A DNA stretch of 64,000 nucleotides from Chitinophaga jiangningensis (GCF_900142605.1 NZ_FRBL01000001.1:434001-498000); one strand, 5' to 3'. Positions 1 to 9,730 are shown, numbered from the stretch's first letter. Translations and numbers: made by a program. Notes: generated by a model not told the origin, from the letters alone.

Positions 1-268
1 GTGCTACGGTTTTTCTTGTCAGGTATTCCTGGAGAGATTTAAATGCCTTGGCGAGCAAGGCAATTGCAATAGCAATTCCCAGCCAGTAAAGCACACTACT
101 CACCAGTTCTTTCTCACTCAGATGGTTGGGGTTGGAAGCGTAATTGTCTACAATCTTACCAAAGATAATTGGGTCCAGCAGGTTGAGTAGTTGCGCGGAG
201 CCGGCCAGCAGCAAGGAAATAAGGATCAGTTTTTTATGCGGCTTCAGGTATTTCCAGAGTGTCTTCAT
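1..268 (-). CDS. ABC exporter, fused permease/ATPase, N-terminal part (cut by window edge)
   Basis: The gene starts with ATG at 268 and runs off the left edge after 89 codons. The visible protein opens MKTLWKYLKPHKKLILISLL and continues with LLDPIIFGKIVDNYA, the usual first membrane helix and following loop of type-1 ABC exporter membrane domains (MsbA/LmrA-like, where one chain carries permease and ATPase). A second hydrophobic stretch (LYWLGIAIAIALLAKAF) follows at about residues 62-78. The nucleotide-binding domain would lie outside the window, so substrate and exact subfamily cannot be judged. It lies 99 bases downstream of the RHS operon on the same strand; a role in exporting that system is only a possibility, because the RHS proteins carry Sec signals. 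Confidence 0.8.
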   Translation of the reverse strand, partial: MKTLWKYLKPHKKLILISLLLAGSAQLLNLLDPIIFGKIVDNYASNPNHLSEKELVSSVLYWLGIAIAIALLAKAFKSLQEYLTRKTVA

Positions 269-367
269 GCTGCGCAGTTTTCGTTAGTGATGGTTTCCAT
301 CTAAAAGTTAACGAAAAAAGGGAAAAACTTTGGCAAGATTAGTTCGAATGCAATAAAGATGATGTTA

Positions 368-868
368 TTACTTCTTATCTAACAATGATACGACCCCTAC
401 AACTTGATAAACCTGTGTAAAGCGATTCGCATAGGAGGTAAATGAGTATGTCTTACCCTCATAGTCGAATGCAATTGTTGTATTTTCTTTAGATCGGCTT
501 TTTTTGTCGTCAGTATAAACAATTATAGCTCTAACGATATAAACTTTTTCATTAAGAACAACATCCTTCTTTATCTTAACATCATAATAATGCATTTCTA
601 CCTGAATACTATCCCCTTGCGCATATTTAATTCCTTCATAGCCCGGCGACTGGTAGATTCGATATCCTGTCTTTCCGTTAACCTGACTAATGAAATCCTT
701 ATTGATATCCATAGGAATAAATACCATTTGATTTCTTTGTTCAACTATGTATCCATATTGTTGGCGAAGTACAATCGACCTGTCCACGAAAAAAACTTTG
801 TTGCAGGATAAACTAGCAGTTAAGAATATGGACAACATCAATACTTTTATAATCCTTTGAAAGTTCAT
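368..868 (-). CDS. small lipoprotein, candidate immunity protein of the RHS toxin
   Basis: This 166-aa protein begins MNFQRIIKVLMLSIFLTASL followed by SCNK, a lipoprotein signal peptide with the lipidated Cys near residue 22. The mature part looks beta-rich, with no motif I recognise. Its ATG (868-866) overlaps the stop of the upstream RHS gene as ATGA, so translation is probably coupled. A short gene directly 3' of an RHS gene with a toxin-like C-terminus is the standard place for an immunity gene in polymorphic toxin systems. A membrane-anchored periplasmic lipoprotein would suit a toxin that attacks envelope proteins. The immunity role is inferred from position, not from a family match. 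The gene is AT-rich like the toxin tip (21 G/C in 661-720). Confidence 0.75.
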   Translation of the reverse strand: MNFQRIIKVLMLSIFLTASLSCNKVFFVDRSIVLRQQYGYIVEQRNQMVFIPMDINKDFISQVNGKTGYRIYQSPGYEGIKYAQGDSIQVEMHYYDVKIKKDVVLNEKVYIVRAIIVYTDDKKSRSKENTTIAFDYEGKTYSFTSYANRFTQVYQVVGVVSLLDKK

Positions 869-3800
869 GGCAATAGCGCATTTGTTAGTGGATTTCTATC
901 AACAGTTACGTTGATGATAGATCCAGATGGAAGTTTATTATTGATTATATAATTTCCCCAATTATTAAAATGCCCTTGGGTCATTTGAAGATTACTATCC
1001 GGGAAACCTGCCGGTGTTCCCATCACGTCATTTTCGTATCCCTTATGACTTTCCTTAAATGCTCCATATTTATCTGTATAATATCTGTCGAGTAATCCAA
1101 ATAAATGCAGCGTTTCGTGAAATCCGGTTCCTCCATCTGAATAACTGTTATCAGCGTTTCTTCCTATACCGATCACAGTTCTTCTACCGATCCCATCATA
1201 ACGCCCTACAACCCTGCTATAGGGATTATTAGGATCCTCACGAACCATTTGTGCACTTGGGGTTTTCCCATCAATACTCTCGGCGCGAGCAAAATTTCCA
1301 TTTGTAGTCAATTCCAAGATATTATCTCCATTTGGATTTTTGGCTATTCTTTCCTTATCATCCTCATTCCCAACTTTATAATTAATATCTATAGAAATTG
1401 TCCATTCATTTCCATCTGCATCGTTAAATTTTCCACTGAGTAATCGTGAATTATCTATAAGAAACTGATTATATTTTTCGGTTTGCTTTTCAGCATTCGC
1501 TCCCATAACGAAAATCGTTGATGACAACGTAATTGTGTGATTCTCCGCATTAATTCCAACTCTAACATCTTTTCCATCTGGATCAATAAAATTGATAGGG
1601 TTATTCAAAGTGTAACTATATGGGGAAATATAATTGTACTTTTCTGCTTTAGCATCTATTCCATGCCACCTCCCAATTTGGGGATCTTGCATCCTAGCGC
1701 CATAATCATACCACTCCAATCCGGAACCATCGCCGAACTCCTTACTCTGAAGTTCCTTACCATTGTATTTCAAACGGTTCTCAGCGTAATTACTTCCCTT
1801 CAACGCATTTGAACTTATCCCCGCCATCGTCAACCCAAATGGATAATAATGCGTTTCCTCCAGTACCGGCCCGCCGTTATGCGTCACCACCAGGTTGTCG
1901 AAATAAACATCCTGGTTAGTTTCATTACTGGTATAAATATACAGAAAACCACTCTTTTCCATCACTACATCCTCGGTCGCTAATGTTTGCAGCTCATCGG
2001 GAGTGGCAGCTACCTGCTTCAGGCCGCTGCTCTGATCCACCAGTTTAAACTGATCATCAAACAATACATAATTCAGGTAAGCGCGGGGTTTGTCCGCTGC
2101 TCCCTGGTCGGGATTTTTTTCAGCCAGCTTACGTAAGTCGTTACCGGTCAGGTTGCTGGCTGGTGTACGATTCGAGGCTACACTACCGTGTCCACCATTT
2201 CCAGCACTTTCACCGAATGCATTTAGTAGGGAGCTAAGAATTTCTTCTTTGGAAGCATTCTTCTTTTGCCCAACAGTTGATTTGTAGAAGGCCTTGGTGC
2301 CTATTTTGACAGTATCACCAGCCATTACACGCAGCACCAGTGAAGTGCCTACTTTTTTCTCTGACCCTCCATTTAATTTGGATGCAAATTTGTTAACAGG
2401 GGAAGTTTCGTCCGTTGGGTAACCCACCGGTAAATCTGCCCTGGTAGTGGCCACATTGCTGAACAACGCTTCTTCTGCAGAAGCCTTAGCAGTTTCCATT
2501 GTAGCAGCATAAATAGTTTGGTCATTATGCTCCGTCAATACAGTGCGAACATTGCCCAGATGATCTTTCAGGAAATAATCATAAATGTATAATGGCGCAG
2601 CACCCTGCTTATTTACCACACGGAGTCTGCCCTCTTCATGACTTATCAGCTCCATGACATTATCCTTAAACACAAGGCCGGCCATATAATCAGTAACAGT
2701 AGTTTTTACCGGCGAAACAGTTTTATCAATTACTGTTTTTCGGAGTTTGGCGCCAGTAGCATCATACAAATAACTGATGCTTCCTTTTGTACCAACAGTG
2801 ATTTCTTCTGGCAGATTAAGAATATTATAATTGATTTGACTGATGCCTTTGTTATTATCACTGGTAAGATTACCATTACTGTCATAACCGTAGTCCACTC
2901 CGTCAGAGGGCGAATTTTTAAAATCACCTAGTGCCGCACTGGTTCCACCTACGTCGTTCACTGACTCCAGCTTGTTGCTATTATTCATATAGCGATACTG
3001 CAGGTTATCAATTACTGCGGGTGCACCGGCTACCATCCCGTCCTGCTTCATGCTCATGATGTTGCCATTGGCATCGTATCCAAGATTGGATACCGAGAAA
3101 TTCACGGAGCTATGCGTCCAGCTGTCAGAAGGACCATTATCCTGCTGGTTGAAATCCGCAGAAAGCAGTCTGCTGGCATTATCGTATTTATACCCATAGG
3201 CCCTTGCTATAGGATCATTATACCCTCTCCATAGCTGGCCAGCGATATTGCCGCTAAAAGATGGATTGTTAAATCCGTTGTCATAAGACAATGTTTGGCC
3301 AAAGTACATGCGGTCACCAGTACCACTGGTCACATATGCTTTGTTTATACCTGTTAACCAGCCACGGATATTATAATCATAATTCACAGAAGTAAGTGCA
3401 ATACCATCGTTCCCAATACCCAGGTCTTTTTTCTGCAGCTGACCATTTGCATCATAGGTATTTGATAAAATAATTCGCTCCAGGCTGGCGTCGTTATTAT
3501 AACGTTTGGTAACTGTGAGCAACCTGCCCCCTGCATCGTAGGTATTCCGGGTGATCACATCCATGTTAGATTGTTGCGCACTCGATGGATTAATATGCTG
3601 TTCATGGGTCAGTAAAACTTTGCCAGTAAAGTCATACATGGAATGAACCGTATGCTTAACCCCGTTATAGTTTTCCTTCACTATTTCTATAGTGCGACCT
3701 TTATCATCATAGTAAGTAGTGGTAGTAAGCCAGCTGTTTGTACCCAGTACGCGGGTGCGCATACCTGTCACTAATCCCTGTGTGTTCAATGTTCTTACTG

Positions 3801-5289
3801 GGTCTACCGGCCCAATTGCATTGCCATCTTTATAAGGATTAAAATCAAAGCCAACCGGTGCTATCACACCAGGATAGTTGTAGTTATCATAAAAAGTAAA
3901 AGTCAACGGGGTCAGTTCCCCTTCGCTGATAGCTGGCAACGGGTTCGTCAACTGCAAAGCAACCTGACCGGTATTCAGGCTGGTATTTATGCTATACTCT
4001 TTTTCGCCTGTATTACTATCATAACCATCAATCAGCTCAATACTTATTCTTGCTTCATAAAGTGATTTACCCTGATCAGTAGCCATTACCAGGTTATCGA
4101 TGCCGGGGAAGGTGAATTGTTGCTGTCCAGTGGTATTGGTAACCGCATTCATGGCTGATTGGAGTGAAGAACGATCGGTAGGCACCGTAGGATGATAAAT
4201 AGCGGTTTCTACCTGCCTGTTAAGCCCATCATAAAAAGTCACCAGCCAGTTTCCTTTACCGCGCATGTTTCCATCCCGAGTAAAAACCAGCCGGTCGCGC
4301 GTATCATAAACCATTTCCACTACGCCTGCTCCCGGAATCTTCTTTTCAATCATCCGGCCACGATCATCATAATTGTACTGGAAACAGAGCTCTGCCTGTA
4401 CGGCGCCAAGGGTCCACTGGCCAATAATCTTTTCCACTGCCAGCGGTGGGATAACGGTTCTGAGCTGGCCCAGATCGTCATATATATAATAGGTACTCAG
4501 CCAACCATTATATGCATTTGTATGCTGAGAAGTTTGTTCCGTCTTTTTTAGAATCAAAACATCACTTTTGTCCTTAAAACTGATAACCTTTGCCCCATCT
4601 TCATTAATAATAACTTCTTTGTACAAGGTTCCCGGAGCATAATATCCGGAAGCAACCGCATTGCCACTAATATCCACTGTCCAGATGACTACCTGGTCAG
4701 CTGATTCATTTACCAGGTATTGCTGCTCTATCGGATGGTTTCCCTTTGTTCTGGCCCAGCCGTTACCGGCGGCATAACTTTTCAATTGCCGATTAAGCGG
4801 AGATGCTTCAAATTCAGTTTCACTATAATAGATGGTATTGTTTTGTGCCGAAGGATATCCCTGGTAAAATTGTTGCTGTTCCAAAAATGGGTTAAGCTTC
4901 AGATTACCGTCGCCCGTGGTGGAGGTATAGGGAAGATATTTGGTGACTTCCCTGCCAAACTGATCGTAAATTACAGGTGTTACCAGGTCACGACCCTGTG
5001 GGCTAATCCCCTTTACTACTGATTGAAGTGGCCGGCCAAGACCATCTACATAAGCAGTCTGCTCTTTCACCTGGCTTACAGGCTTAGTTCGGCTACTAAC
5101 GTCTGTAGCATTTGTAAGGGGAATGGCCGGCGCCCAGGTTCTCACATAATTTATGGTGGGATTCGTATATGCGGCAGGCACACTCTCTACAGGCTGAGAA
5201 ACCGGAGTAGTTACGACAGGTTTATTTTCCTGTGCAACTGATATTATTGGGAATACTCCAAAAACAAGGACAAGGATAAATTTATTCAC
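865..5289 (-). CDS. RHS-core polymorphic toxin with C-terminal metzincin-like protease domain
   Basis: The frame is open from a TTG at 5328, but the GTG at 5289 gives a clean Sec signal, MNKFILVLVFGVFPIISVAQ, so I place the start there (about 1474 aa). After the signal comes a domain like DUF6443 (YVDGLGRPLQSVVKG, YDQFGREVTKYLPY), then many RHS/YD repeats (YDANGNIMSM, YDATGAKLRK). The RHS-associated core follows (YDYGARMQDPQIGRWHGID, then NPINFIDPDGK at about 1570-1600). The roughly 235 residues after DPDGK are a different module. It carries HETLHLFGLLD at 1087-1119, that is HExxHxxGxxD with H1391, E1392, H1395 and D1401 counted from the GTG, and a later NDVMGTP that could be the metzincin Met-turn. 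A zinc protease toxin released from an RHS cocoon is inferred. The partner gene upstream and the lipoprotein downstream form one operon with it. Confidence 0.88.
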   Translation of the reverse strand: MNKFILVLVFGVFPIISVAQENKPVVTTPVSQPVESVPAAYTNPTINYVRTWAPAIPLTNATDVSSRTKPVSQVKEQTAYVDGLGRPLQSVVKGISPQGRDLVTPVIYDQFGREVTKYLPYTSTTGDGNLKLNPFLEQQQFYQGYPSAQNNTIYYSETEFEASPLNRQLKSYAAGNGWARTKGNHPIEQQYLVNESADQVVIWTVDISGNAVASGYYAPGTLYKEVIINEDGAKVISFKDKSDVLILKKTEQTSQHTNAYNGWLSTYYIYDDLGQLRTVIPPLAVEKIIGQWTLGAVQAELCFQYNYDDRGRMIEKKIPGAGVVEMVYDTRDRLVFTRDGNMRGKGNWLVTFYDGLNRQVETAIYHPTVPTDRSSLQSAMNAVTNTTGQQQFTFPGIDNLVMATDQGKSLYEARISIELIDGYDSNTGEKEYSINTSLNTGQVALQLTNPLPAISEGELTPLTFTFYDNYNYPGVIAPVGFDFNPYKDGNAIGPVDPVRTLNTQGLVTGMRTRVLGTNSWLTTTTYYDDKGRTIEIVKENYNGVKHTVHSMYDFTGKVLLTHEQHINPSSAQQSNMDVITRNTYDAGGRLLTVTKRYNNDASLERIILSNTYDANGQLQKKDLGIGNDGIALTSVNYDYNIRGWLTGINKAYVTSGTGDRMYFGQTLSYDNGFNNPSFSGNIAGQLWRGYNDPIARAYGYKYDNASRLLSADFNQQDNGPSDSWTHSSVNFSVSNLGYDANGNIMSMKQDGMVAGAPAVIDNLQYRYMNNSNKLESVNDVGGTSAALGDFKNSPSDGVDYGYDSNGNLTSDNNKGISQINYNILNLPEEITVGTKGSISYLYDATGAKLRKTVIDKTVSPVKTTVTDYMAGLVFKDNVMELISHEEGRLRVVNKQGAAPLYIYDYFLKDHLGNVRTVLTEHNDQTIYAATMETAKASAEEALFSNVATTRADLPVGYPTDETSPVNKFASKLNGGSEKKVGTSLVLRVMAGDTVKIGTKAFYKSTVGQKKNASKEEILSSLLNAFGESAGNGGHGSVASNRTPASNLTGNDLRKLAEKNPDQGAADKPRAYLNYVLFDDQFKLVDQSSGLKQVAATPDELQTLATEDVVMEKSGFLYIYTSNETNQDVYFDNLVVTHNGGPVLEETHYYPFGLTMAGISSNALKGSNYAENRLKYNGKELQSKEFGDGSGLEWYDYGARMQDPQIGRWHGIDAKAEKYNYISPYSYTLNNPINFIDPDGKDVRVGINAENHTITLSSTIFVMGANAEKQTEKYNQFLIDNSRLLSGKFNDADGNEWTISIDINYKVGNEDDKERIAKNPNGDNILELTTNGNFARAESIDGKTPSAQMVREDPNNPYSRVVGRYDGIGRRTVIGIGRNADNSYSDGGTGFHETLHLFGLLDRYYTDKYGAFKESHKGYENDVMGTPAGFPDSNLQMTQGHFNNWGNYIINNKLPSGSIINVTVDRNPLTNALLP

Positions 5290-5367
5290 AGTATCAGGAT
5301 ATCTATTGTTTAGAAAATGGTACTTCAACTATTCATCAAAGAACAGAACGGTTTATAAATTTTATAT

Positions 5368-8300
5368 TTATTGAGTTAAAAGCTGCTGATATTTGTAGTC
5401 ATACAGCTTAACAATATTACCATTGGCATCCCTTATCAGCTTTAAACGACCTGATTCATCATACTCGTAATAAGAAGTACGACCAGCAGGATCTGTTTCA
5501 CTGGTAATACCAATGGAAGGCGCATATGTATATGTACTCACCAGTATTTTTCCATCCGGATTATTAATTCTGAGCTTATTCAATTCTTCCCTCAATTGTT
5601 GGTCGTTGGCCGGATACTGTAAAATTGCCTGGTTTAGCTGCCCGACAGCGGTAACATAGTTTCCTCCCAATATTTTCGCGACTGGATATTGGTTGTTATA
5701 ACCCCAGATGTAAAGTTCCGCAATGTCATTCACCTTCTGCTGTTCCAGGATATTTCCGCGACTATCATAGCTATTAAACGATAACCTGCGTTGATATCGG
5801 GAGTCATGGCTTACCGCTCCGTTAATCAACGTAGTTCTGCTAAAATTGGTAACACTGTTACCTTCATTGAAGGTCCATAACCCATCCTGTAATGGCATAT
5901 CGGATTTAAAGGAATTAAAACTCGATTTGACCACCCGCTCATTACTGCCATTAATATCAGTTTTTGCCAATGTATTCTCAATGGTAGCCGTAAGTATATG
6001 ACTAGCTAACAATTTTTTTACACCTGATGAGATCGGGTCAGTCCCCGTAATTACGCCATAGTCTTTCGGATAATAGTTATATGCAATTGTTTTGGTATTA
6101 TCGCTACTAACAGTTTCCTCTTTGCTGACCTGTAATAATGAATTATAGCTTAATTTTCTCTCCTGCTGCAACTGGCTGCCGTTTGAAAAATACGTGGAAA
6201 TTGTACGTGAAAGCACCTGATCCCCGCATGAAACACTATAACTACCATAATCAAATAAACTGGTAATACTATTAGCATAATAGTTATTGGAATTATTATA
6301 ATTTTCAGCTGCACTAAAAAACTTCCGCACCTTTAAACCAGCAAACATTTCCATATTCGAAACATATTCATTCTCCTCAAATAACTGTGGTTCAAATATT
6401 CCATTTACATATTTGTATACTTTTTTAGACTTTAACACTGGCTTTTTCCAGGTGGCATCGAGAGAAACATAATAAGCAGGATACTTTCGCAACATATTCT
6501 TTGCTCCAGCACCCATATTTATACAGTCTCCTCCAAATCCATCCATTAATCCATCATACGCTATATAACTGGAGTTTACTGGATAACCCTGATAGTAAAT
6601 AGACTCAGGAAGTATGTAATAATATTCAGTTTTCCCATTGTATTCAGTCAAACCGTTCACTGGATTGATACCCATTGAAGTTTCAGTAACTTTGCTATAG
6701 GTAACCGGGCTTGCAGCTGCCGCCGCCAACTCTTCATCAGGGTTGGTTTTGAAGGTGACTGTACGCAATAATCTAACGTCCACCTGACTTGCACCAGATA
6801 GCAGGCAGTCCCCATAAACAGCTTCAGAAATAAAGAGATTTTTATTCGCCAGGTCTACCGAAACCACCCCTGTTTCATCATCAGTAGTGCCATATCTATA
6901 CTCCTTCATCATTGTTTCATTTCTCACAAGGTCATTAAACCAAATCTTCTTTATTCTGATACCAACATTTTTAATCGTAAGCATCCCATTATTATCATTC
7001 GCTCCCCAATATTTATTTGATTCATATTCAAAAGAAGTACTTCCCCCGGTCGGATAGGTTATTTTATTGAGCGTAAAAAAACTGGCATCAGTACCATACG
7101 GGTTTCTGTCAGTCATTGTCATATAGGCCCCCAGCGAAACAGCCCCCATTTCCCCTTTACAGAGGTACGGGGTTCCAAAATCCGGAAACTCATAGTAATT
7201 ATTGGAGGTTTGTCTGTAATAACCCCAATAATCCGCGATCAGACTTCCATTTCCAGGATAGTCCCGGTTAATATAGTTAAAGCTGTACGTCTGTCCATTT
7301 ATATCTTTGCTTCCATAAACTATCACCTTATCCAGGAACCGGTGCAGCGCAGTTGAGACATGTTGGAATACAATTTTTTTCAAACGCTGACCAGTGAGTA
7401 GATTTACTGTAATGGAGTCAATAATGGTCGTATTGGCTTTTCGATAAAACTTCACCACCTCTCTTTCCGTAGTTATATCCGTTAATGCCTGTACCTCATA
7501 TACATTTAGTGGAACACTGCTTAAATTTGCGTCTCCGGTTGTATTAGGACACATTTGGTAAGGCCCGGAAACTGAGGCCATCGTATACAGTGATTTCGCG
7601 GTATTTGAGTTACTCTCCTGATAATTTCTATAATGAAATCGTGCATATTGTCCGAATGGATCAACCATATTAGTCAGCAGCCATGCAGTCGGAGTAATCC
7701 CTTTGGTGAAGTTAACGCTGGAATTTCTTTCATATACAGTATTTGACCCCGTAAGTTCTTTTCCAAAACGATAGGAAATTCCATTGCCATCCGTTATATC
7801 AAAATTAGTAATCAGTCCCTGTAGATTCTGCGTATAGGAAATTGTATCCAGCGACGTGCTGGTAGTTTTTACCTTTCGTTGCTGCCGGTCAGTAATAATA
7901 AACATACCTGCTGTAGTTCCCAGAGAATAAGAAAACTTATCATACTCACCATCCAGCGCCTGGGACGCGAAGGGAAGATACATTTCATTATCCCGGCCAA
8001 ATTGTGCAAGGTAAACATCCCTTGTTGCGGGATCTGGAATTGAGTTGACCACGTCCAGATTTGCAGGCATGGGAAAATATTCGTCCGGACGACCATACAT
8101 AGTCCTGGAAATTCTATACCCTGGTTCAAGTACCCAGCCAACGCCCACCTCCCCGGAGCTCTGACCAAATTTTATTCCGGAGGCATGGTATTTCAGCATA
8201 ATGGGTATTGACGCCTTACCCACCTGGAGATTATATAACGGTATATTGATTTCAGGAATACCATTGTACAAGGAAACTTGCTGGGTAATGTACTTTTCGA

Positions 8301-8412
8301 ATTCACGGCTGGTAGGTGAAGGTTGCATCACGCGAAGTAAATCGCCAGTCTGTGCAAAACCAACGCCTGCCAAGGCAAACAGAAGGTATAGGAGAAATAA
8401 ATTCTTTTTCAT
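5368..8412 (-). CDS. secreted RHS-type companion protein
   Basis: This 1014-aa protein has a clear Sec signal (MKKNLFLLYLLFALAGVGFA then Q). The N-terminal third (NGIPEINIPLYNLQVGKASI, GWVLEPGYRISR) is the conserved start of large RHS-associated proteins of Bacteroidota, resembling the early part of SpvB/TcB-like scaffolds. The C-terminus ends in a true YD repeat (YYEYDESGRLKLIRDANGN, YDYKYQQ). No toxin tip or RHS core hyper-conserved segment is visible, so it is probably a structural or secretion partner, not an effector. It ends 40-80 bases before the RHS toxin gene on the same strand and is likely co-transcribed with it. The biochemical role is unknown. Confidence 0.85.
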   Translation of the reverse strand: MKKNLFLLYLLFALAGVGFAQTGDLLRVMQPSPTSREFEKYITQQVSLYNGIPEINIPLYNLQVGKASIPIMLKYHASGIKFGQSSGEVGVGWVLEPGYRISRTMYGRPDEYFPMPANLDVVNSIPDPATRDVYLAQFGRDNEMYLPFASQALDGEYDKFSYSLGTTAGMFIITDRQQRKVKTTSTSLDTISYTQNLQGLITNFDITDGNGISYRFGKELTGSNTVYERNSSVNFTKGITPTAWLLTNMVDPFGQYARFHYRNYQESNSNTAKSLYTMASVSGPYQMCPNTTGDANLSSVPLNVYEVQALTDITTEREVVKFYRKANTTIIDSITVNLLTGQRLKKIVFQHVSTALHRFLDKVIVYGSKDINGQTYSFNYINRDYPGNGSLIADYWGYYRQTSNNYYEFPDFGTPYLCKGEMGAVSLGAYMTMTDRNPYGTDASFFTLNKITYPTGGSTSFEYESNKYWGANDNNGMLTIKNVGIRIKKIWFNDLVRNETMMKEYRYGTTDDETGVVSVDLANKNLFISEAVYGDCLLSGASQVDVRLLRTVTFKTNPDEELAAAAASPVTYSKVTETSMGINPVNGLTEYNGKTEYYYILPESIYYQGYPVNSSYIAYDGLMDGFGGDCINMGAGAKNMLRKYPAYYVSLDATWKKPVLKSKKVYKYVNGIFEPQLFEENEYVSNMEMFAGLKVRKFFSAAENYNNSNNYYANSITSLFDYGSYSVSCGDQVLSRTISTYFSNGSQLQQERKLSYNSLLQVSKEETVSSDNTKTIAYNYYPKDYGVITGTDPISSGVKKLLASHILTATIENTLAKTDINGSNERVVKSSFNSFKSDMPLQDGLWTFNEGNSVTNFSRTTLINGAVSHDSRYQRRLSFNSYDSRGNILEQQKVNDIAELYIWGYNNQYPVAKILGGNYVTAVGQLNQAILQYPANDQQLREELNKLRINNPDGKILVSTYTYAPSIGITSETDPAGRTSYYEYDESGRLKLIRDANGNIVKLYDYKYQQLLTQ

Positions 8413-8433
8413 TGATTCACAATATCATTAGTA

Positions 8434-8483
8434 TAAAAGGGATGGGTACACTACTTTTTAAAAATAGAATTTTATCCCTTTTA
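8434..8483. promoter_or_regulatory. perfect inverted repeat upstream of the RHS operon
   Basis: TAAAAGGGAT at 8434-8443 is repeated as its exact reverse complement ATCCCTTTTA at 8474-8483, with a 30-base AT-rich spacer. It lies between the RHS operon start (8412) and the end of the RNA methyltransferase gene (8524), both on the minus strand. It could be a two-site operator for the RHS promoter or a weak terminator for the methyltransferase gene. The long spacer favours an operator; neither role is proven. Confidence 0.4.
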
Positions 8484-8523
8484 AAATAAGATATTTACTA
8501 AAAATTTTTCTCTGGATAAGATT

Positions 8524-9711
8524 TTACCCAACTCTCCTAAACCTCACCGCATACATCGTATCCGCCCCGCTTTCATACCCCGGAATCACACCGCCTTCTT
8601 CCCTTCTCAAATTACTATTGGCTTCTATGAACGCCGCCACTTCCTCATTCTCTTTTTTAAATACGGAGCAGGTAATATAAATCAACACGCCACCCGGTTT
8701 CACAAAATGTATAACGTTATCGGCTATACGCTTTTGCAAATCCTGGTATCGTTGAATTTCCTCTTTTTTGAAAAAGGCTAAACTCTCCGGCGTACGGCCC
8801 CAGGTACCGGAACCGCTGCAGGGTGCATCAAGGATTATCCCGTCAAACTTCACATTCCCCATTGTTCCCGGAAACGCAGGATTGGTAAGGTCGGCCACGC
8901 GTGCTTCATAGTTCTTTACTCCGGCGGCAGCAAAGCGCTGTTGGAGGTTTTCGAGGATAGACCTGCGTACATCGCTCACAAGCAGCTGCACATTCGGTTC
9001 CTGGTCTTTCAGCAGGATGGATTTACCGCCACTTGCAGCGCAGCAATCCCACCAGCGCTGACCTCTGGAAGGCTTAAATAACAGGCCTGTTTGCTGACTG
9101 CTGGCATCCTGTACTTCGTACCAGCTTTTATCCGGGATCAGTTCTTCGATTTTAGTACCGTTCGGCAACGCAAGCGTAGTGCGGTTTTCAGACAATTCAT
9201 ACGCTATGTTGGCCTGCTTTAAAATCGCCAGTATTTTGTCCTGCCTGTTATTGCGGATACGCAGGAAAAAGTGTGGCTGATTGAGGTAGCTCAGCGCAAA
9301 TGCGTTGGCGTCAATGCCTTCAGACAGCTCGTCCGTAAAGGGGAATAACTGTTCAGCGGTGAGCTCACCGGCATTACTTAACTGCAATTTTTCAGCTAAC
9401 GATGCATCTATCTGCTCATTCCATGCCGGCTGCAATTGTGCCAACAGGTCGTTTGACTTTTGTTCGCACAGGAAGGTACCTAACAGCAATCGCTCACTTA
9501 CCTCCATATCTCTCTTCCACCATCCGAGGCGGAAGTAATGATATACGAGCTGCGAAATCCAGCGTCTGTCGCGGCTTCCCATCTGCGGGTGCTGCTTAAA
9601 AAATTTCTTCAGAAAATGGTGCAGCGGAAGGTCGCCTTTATAGGCGTTGATCACTTTGGCTGCTGAAACGAGATAACTTTCCCAACGGGTCATGGTGCGA
9701 AGGTAAGGCAT
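8524..9711 (-). CDS. RsmB/NSUN-type RNA cytosine-C5 methyltransferase
   Basis: The product is a SAM-dependent RNA m5C methyltransferase of the NOL1/NOP2/Sun (RsmB) family. The SAM-binding loop is DCCAASGGKS (usual form DxCAAPGGKT), motif IV is LDAPCSGSGTWGRTPE and motif VI is ITCSVFKKENEE, so both family cysteines (PCS and TCS) are present. The N-terminal part (HFLKKFFKQHPQMGSRDRR) resembles the NusB-like region. The reading frame is open back to 9783, but that extension runs through the double hairpin at 9731-9804 and gives non-family sequence. The ATG at 9711 (MPYLRTMTRWES) or at 9693 (MTRWES) is more credible. Which rRNA or tRNA base it modifies cannot be read from sequence. It is transcribed away from the hairpin element and may be monocistronic. 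Confidence 0.9.
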   Translation of the reverse strand: MPYLRTMTRWESYLVSAAKVINAYKGDLPLHHFLKKFFKQHPQMGSRDRRWISQLVYHYFRLGWWKRDMEVSERLLLGTFLCEQKSNDLLAQLQPAWNEQIDASLAEKLQLSNAGELTAEQLFPFTDELSEGIDANAFALSYLNQPHFFLRIRNNRQDKILAILKQANIAYELSENRTTLALPNGTKIEELIPDKSWYEVQDASSQQTGLLFKPSRGQRWWDCCAASGGKSILLKDQEPNVQLLVSDVRRSILENLQQRFAAAGVKNYEARVADLTNPAFPGTMGNVKFDGIILDAPCSGSGTWGRTPESLAFFKKEEIQRYQDLQKRIADNVIHFVKPGGVLIYITCSVFKKENEEVAAFIEANSNLRREEGGVIPGYESGADTMYAVRFRRVG

Positions 9712-9730
9712 TATAGCATCTTTCAGTTTT

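Noticed and set aside
5290..5328. TTG start for the RHS toxin
   Set aside because: It would put 13 unrelated residues before a clean Sec signal; the GTG at 5289 is a better start.
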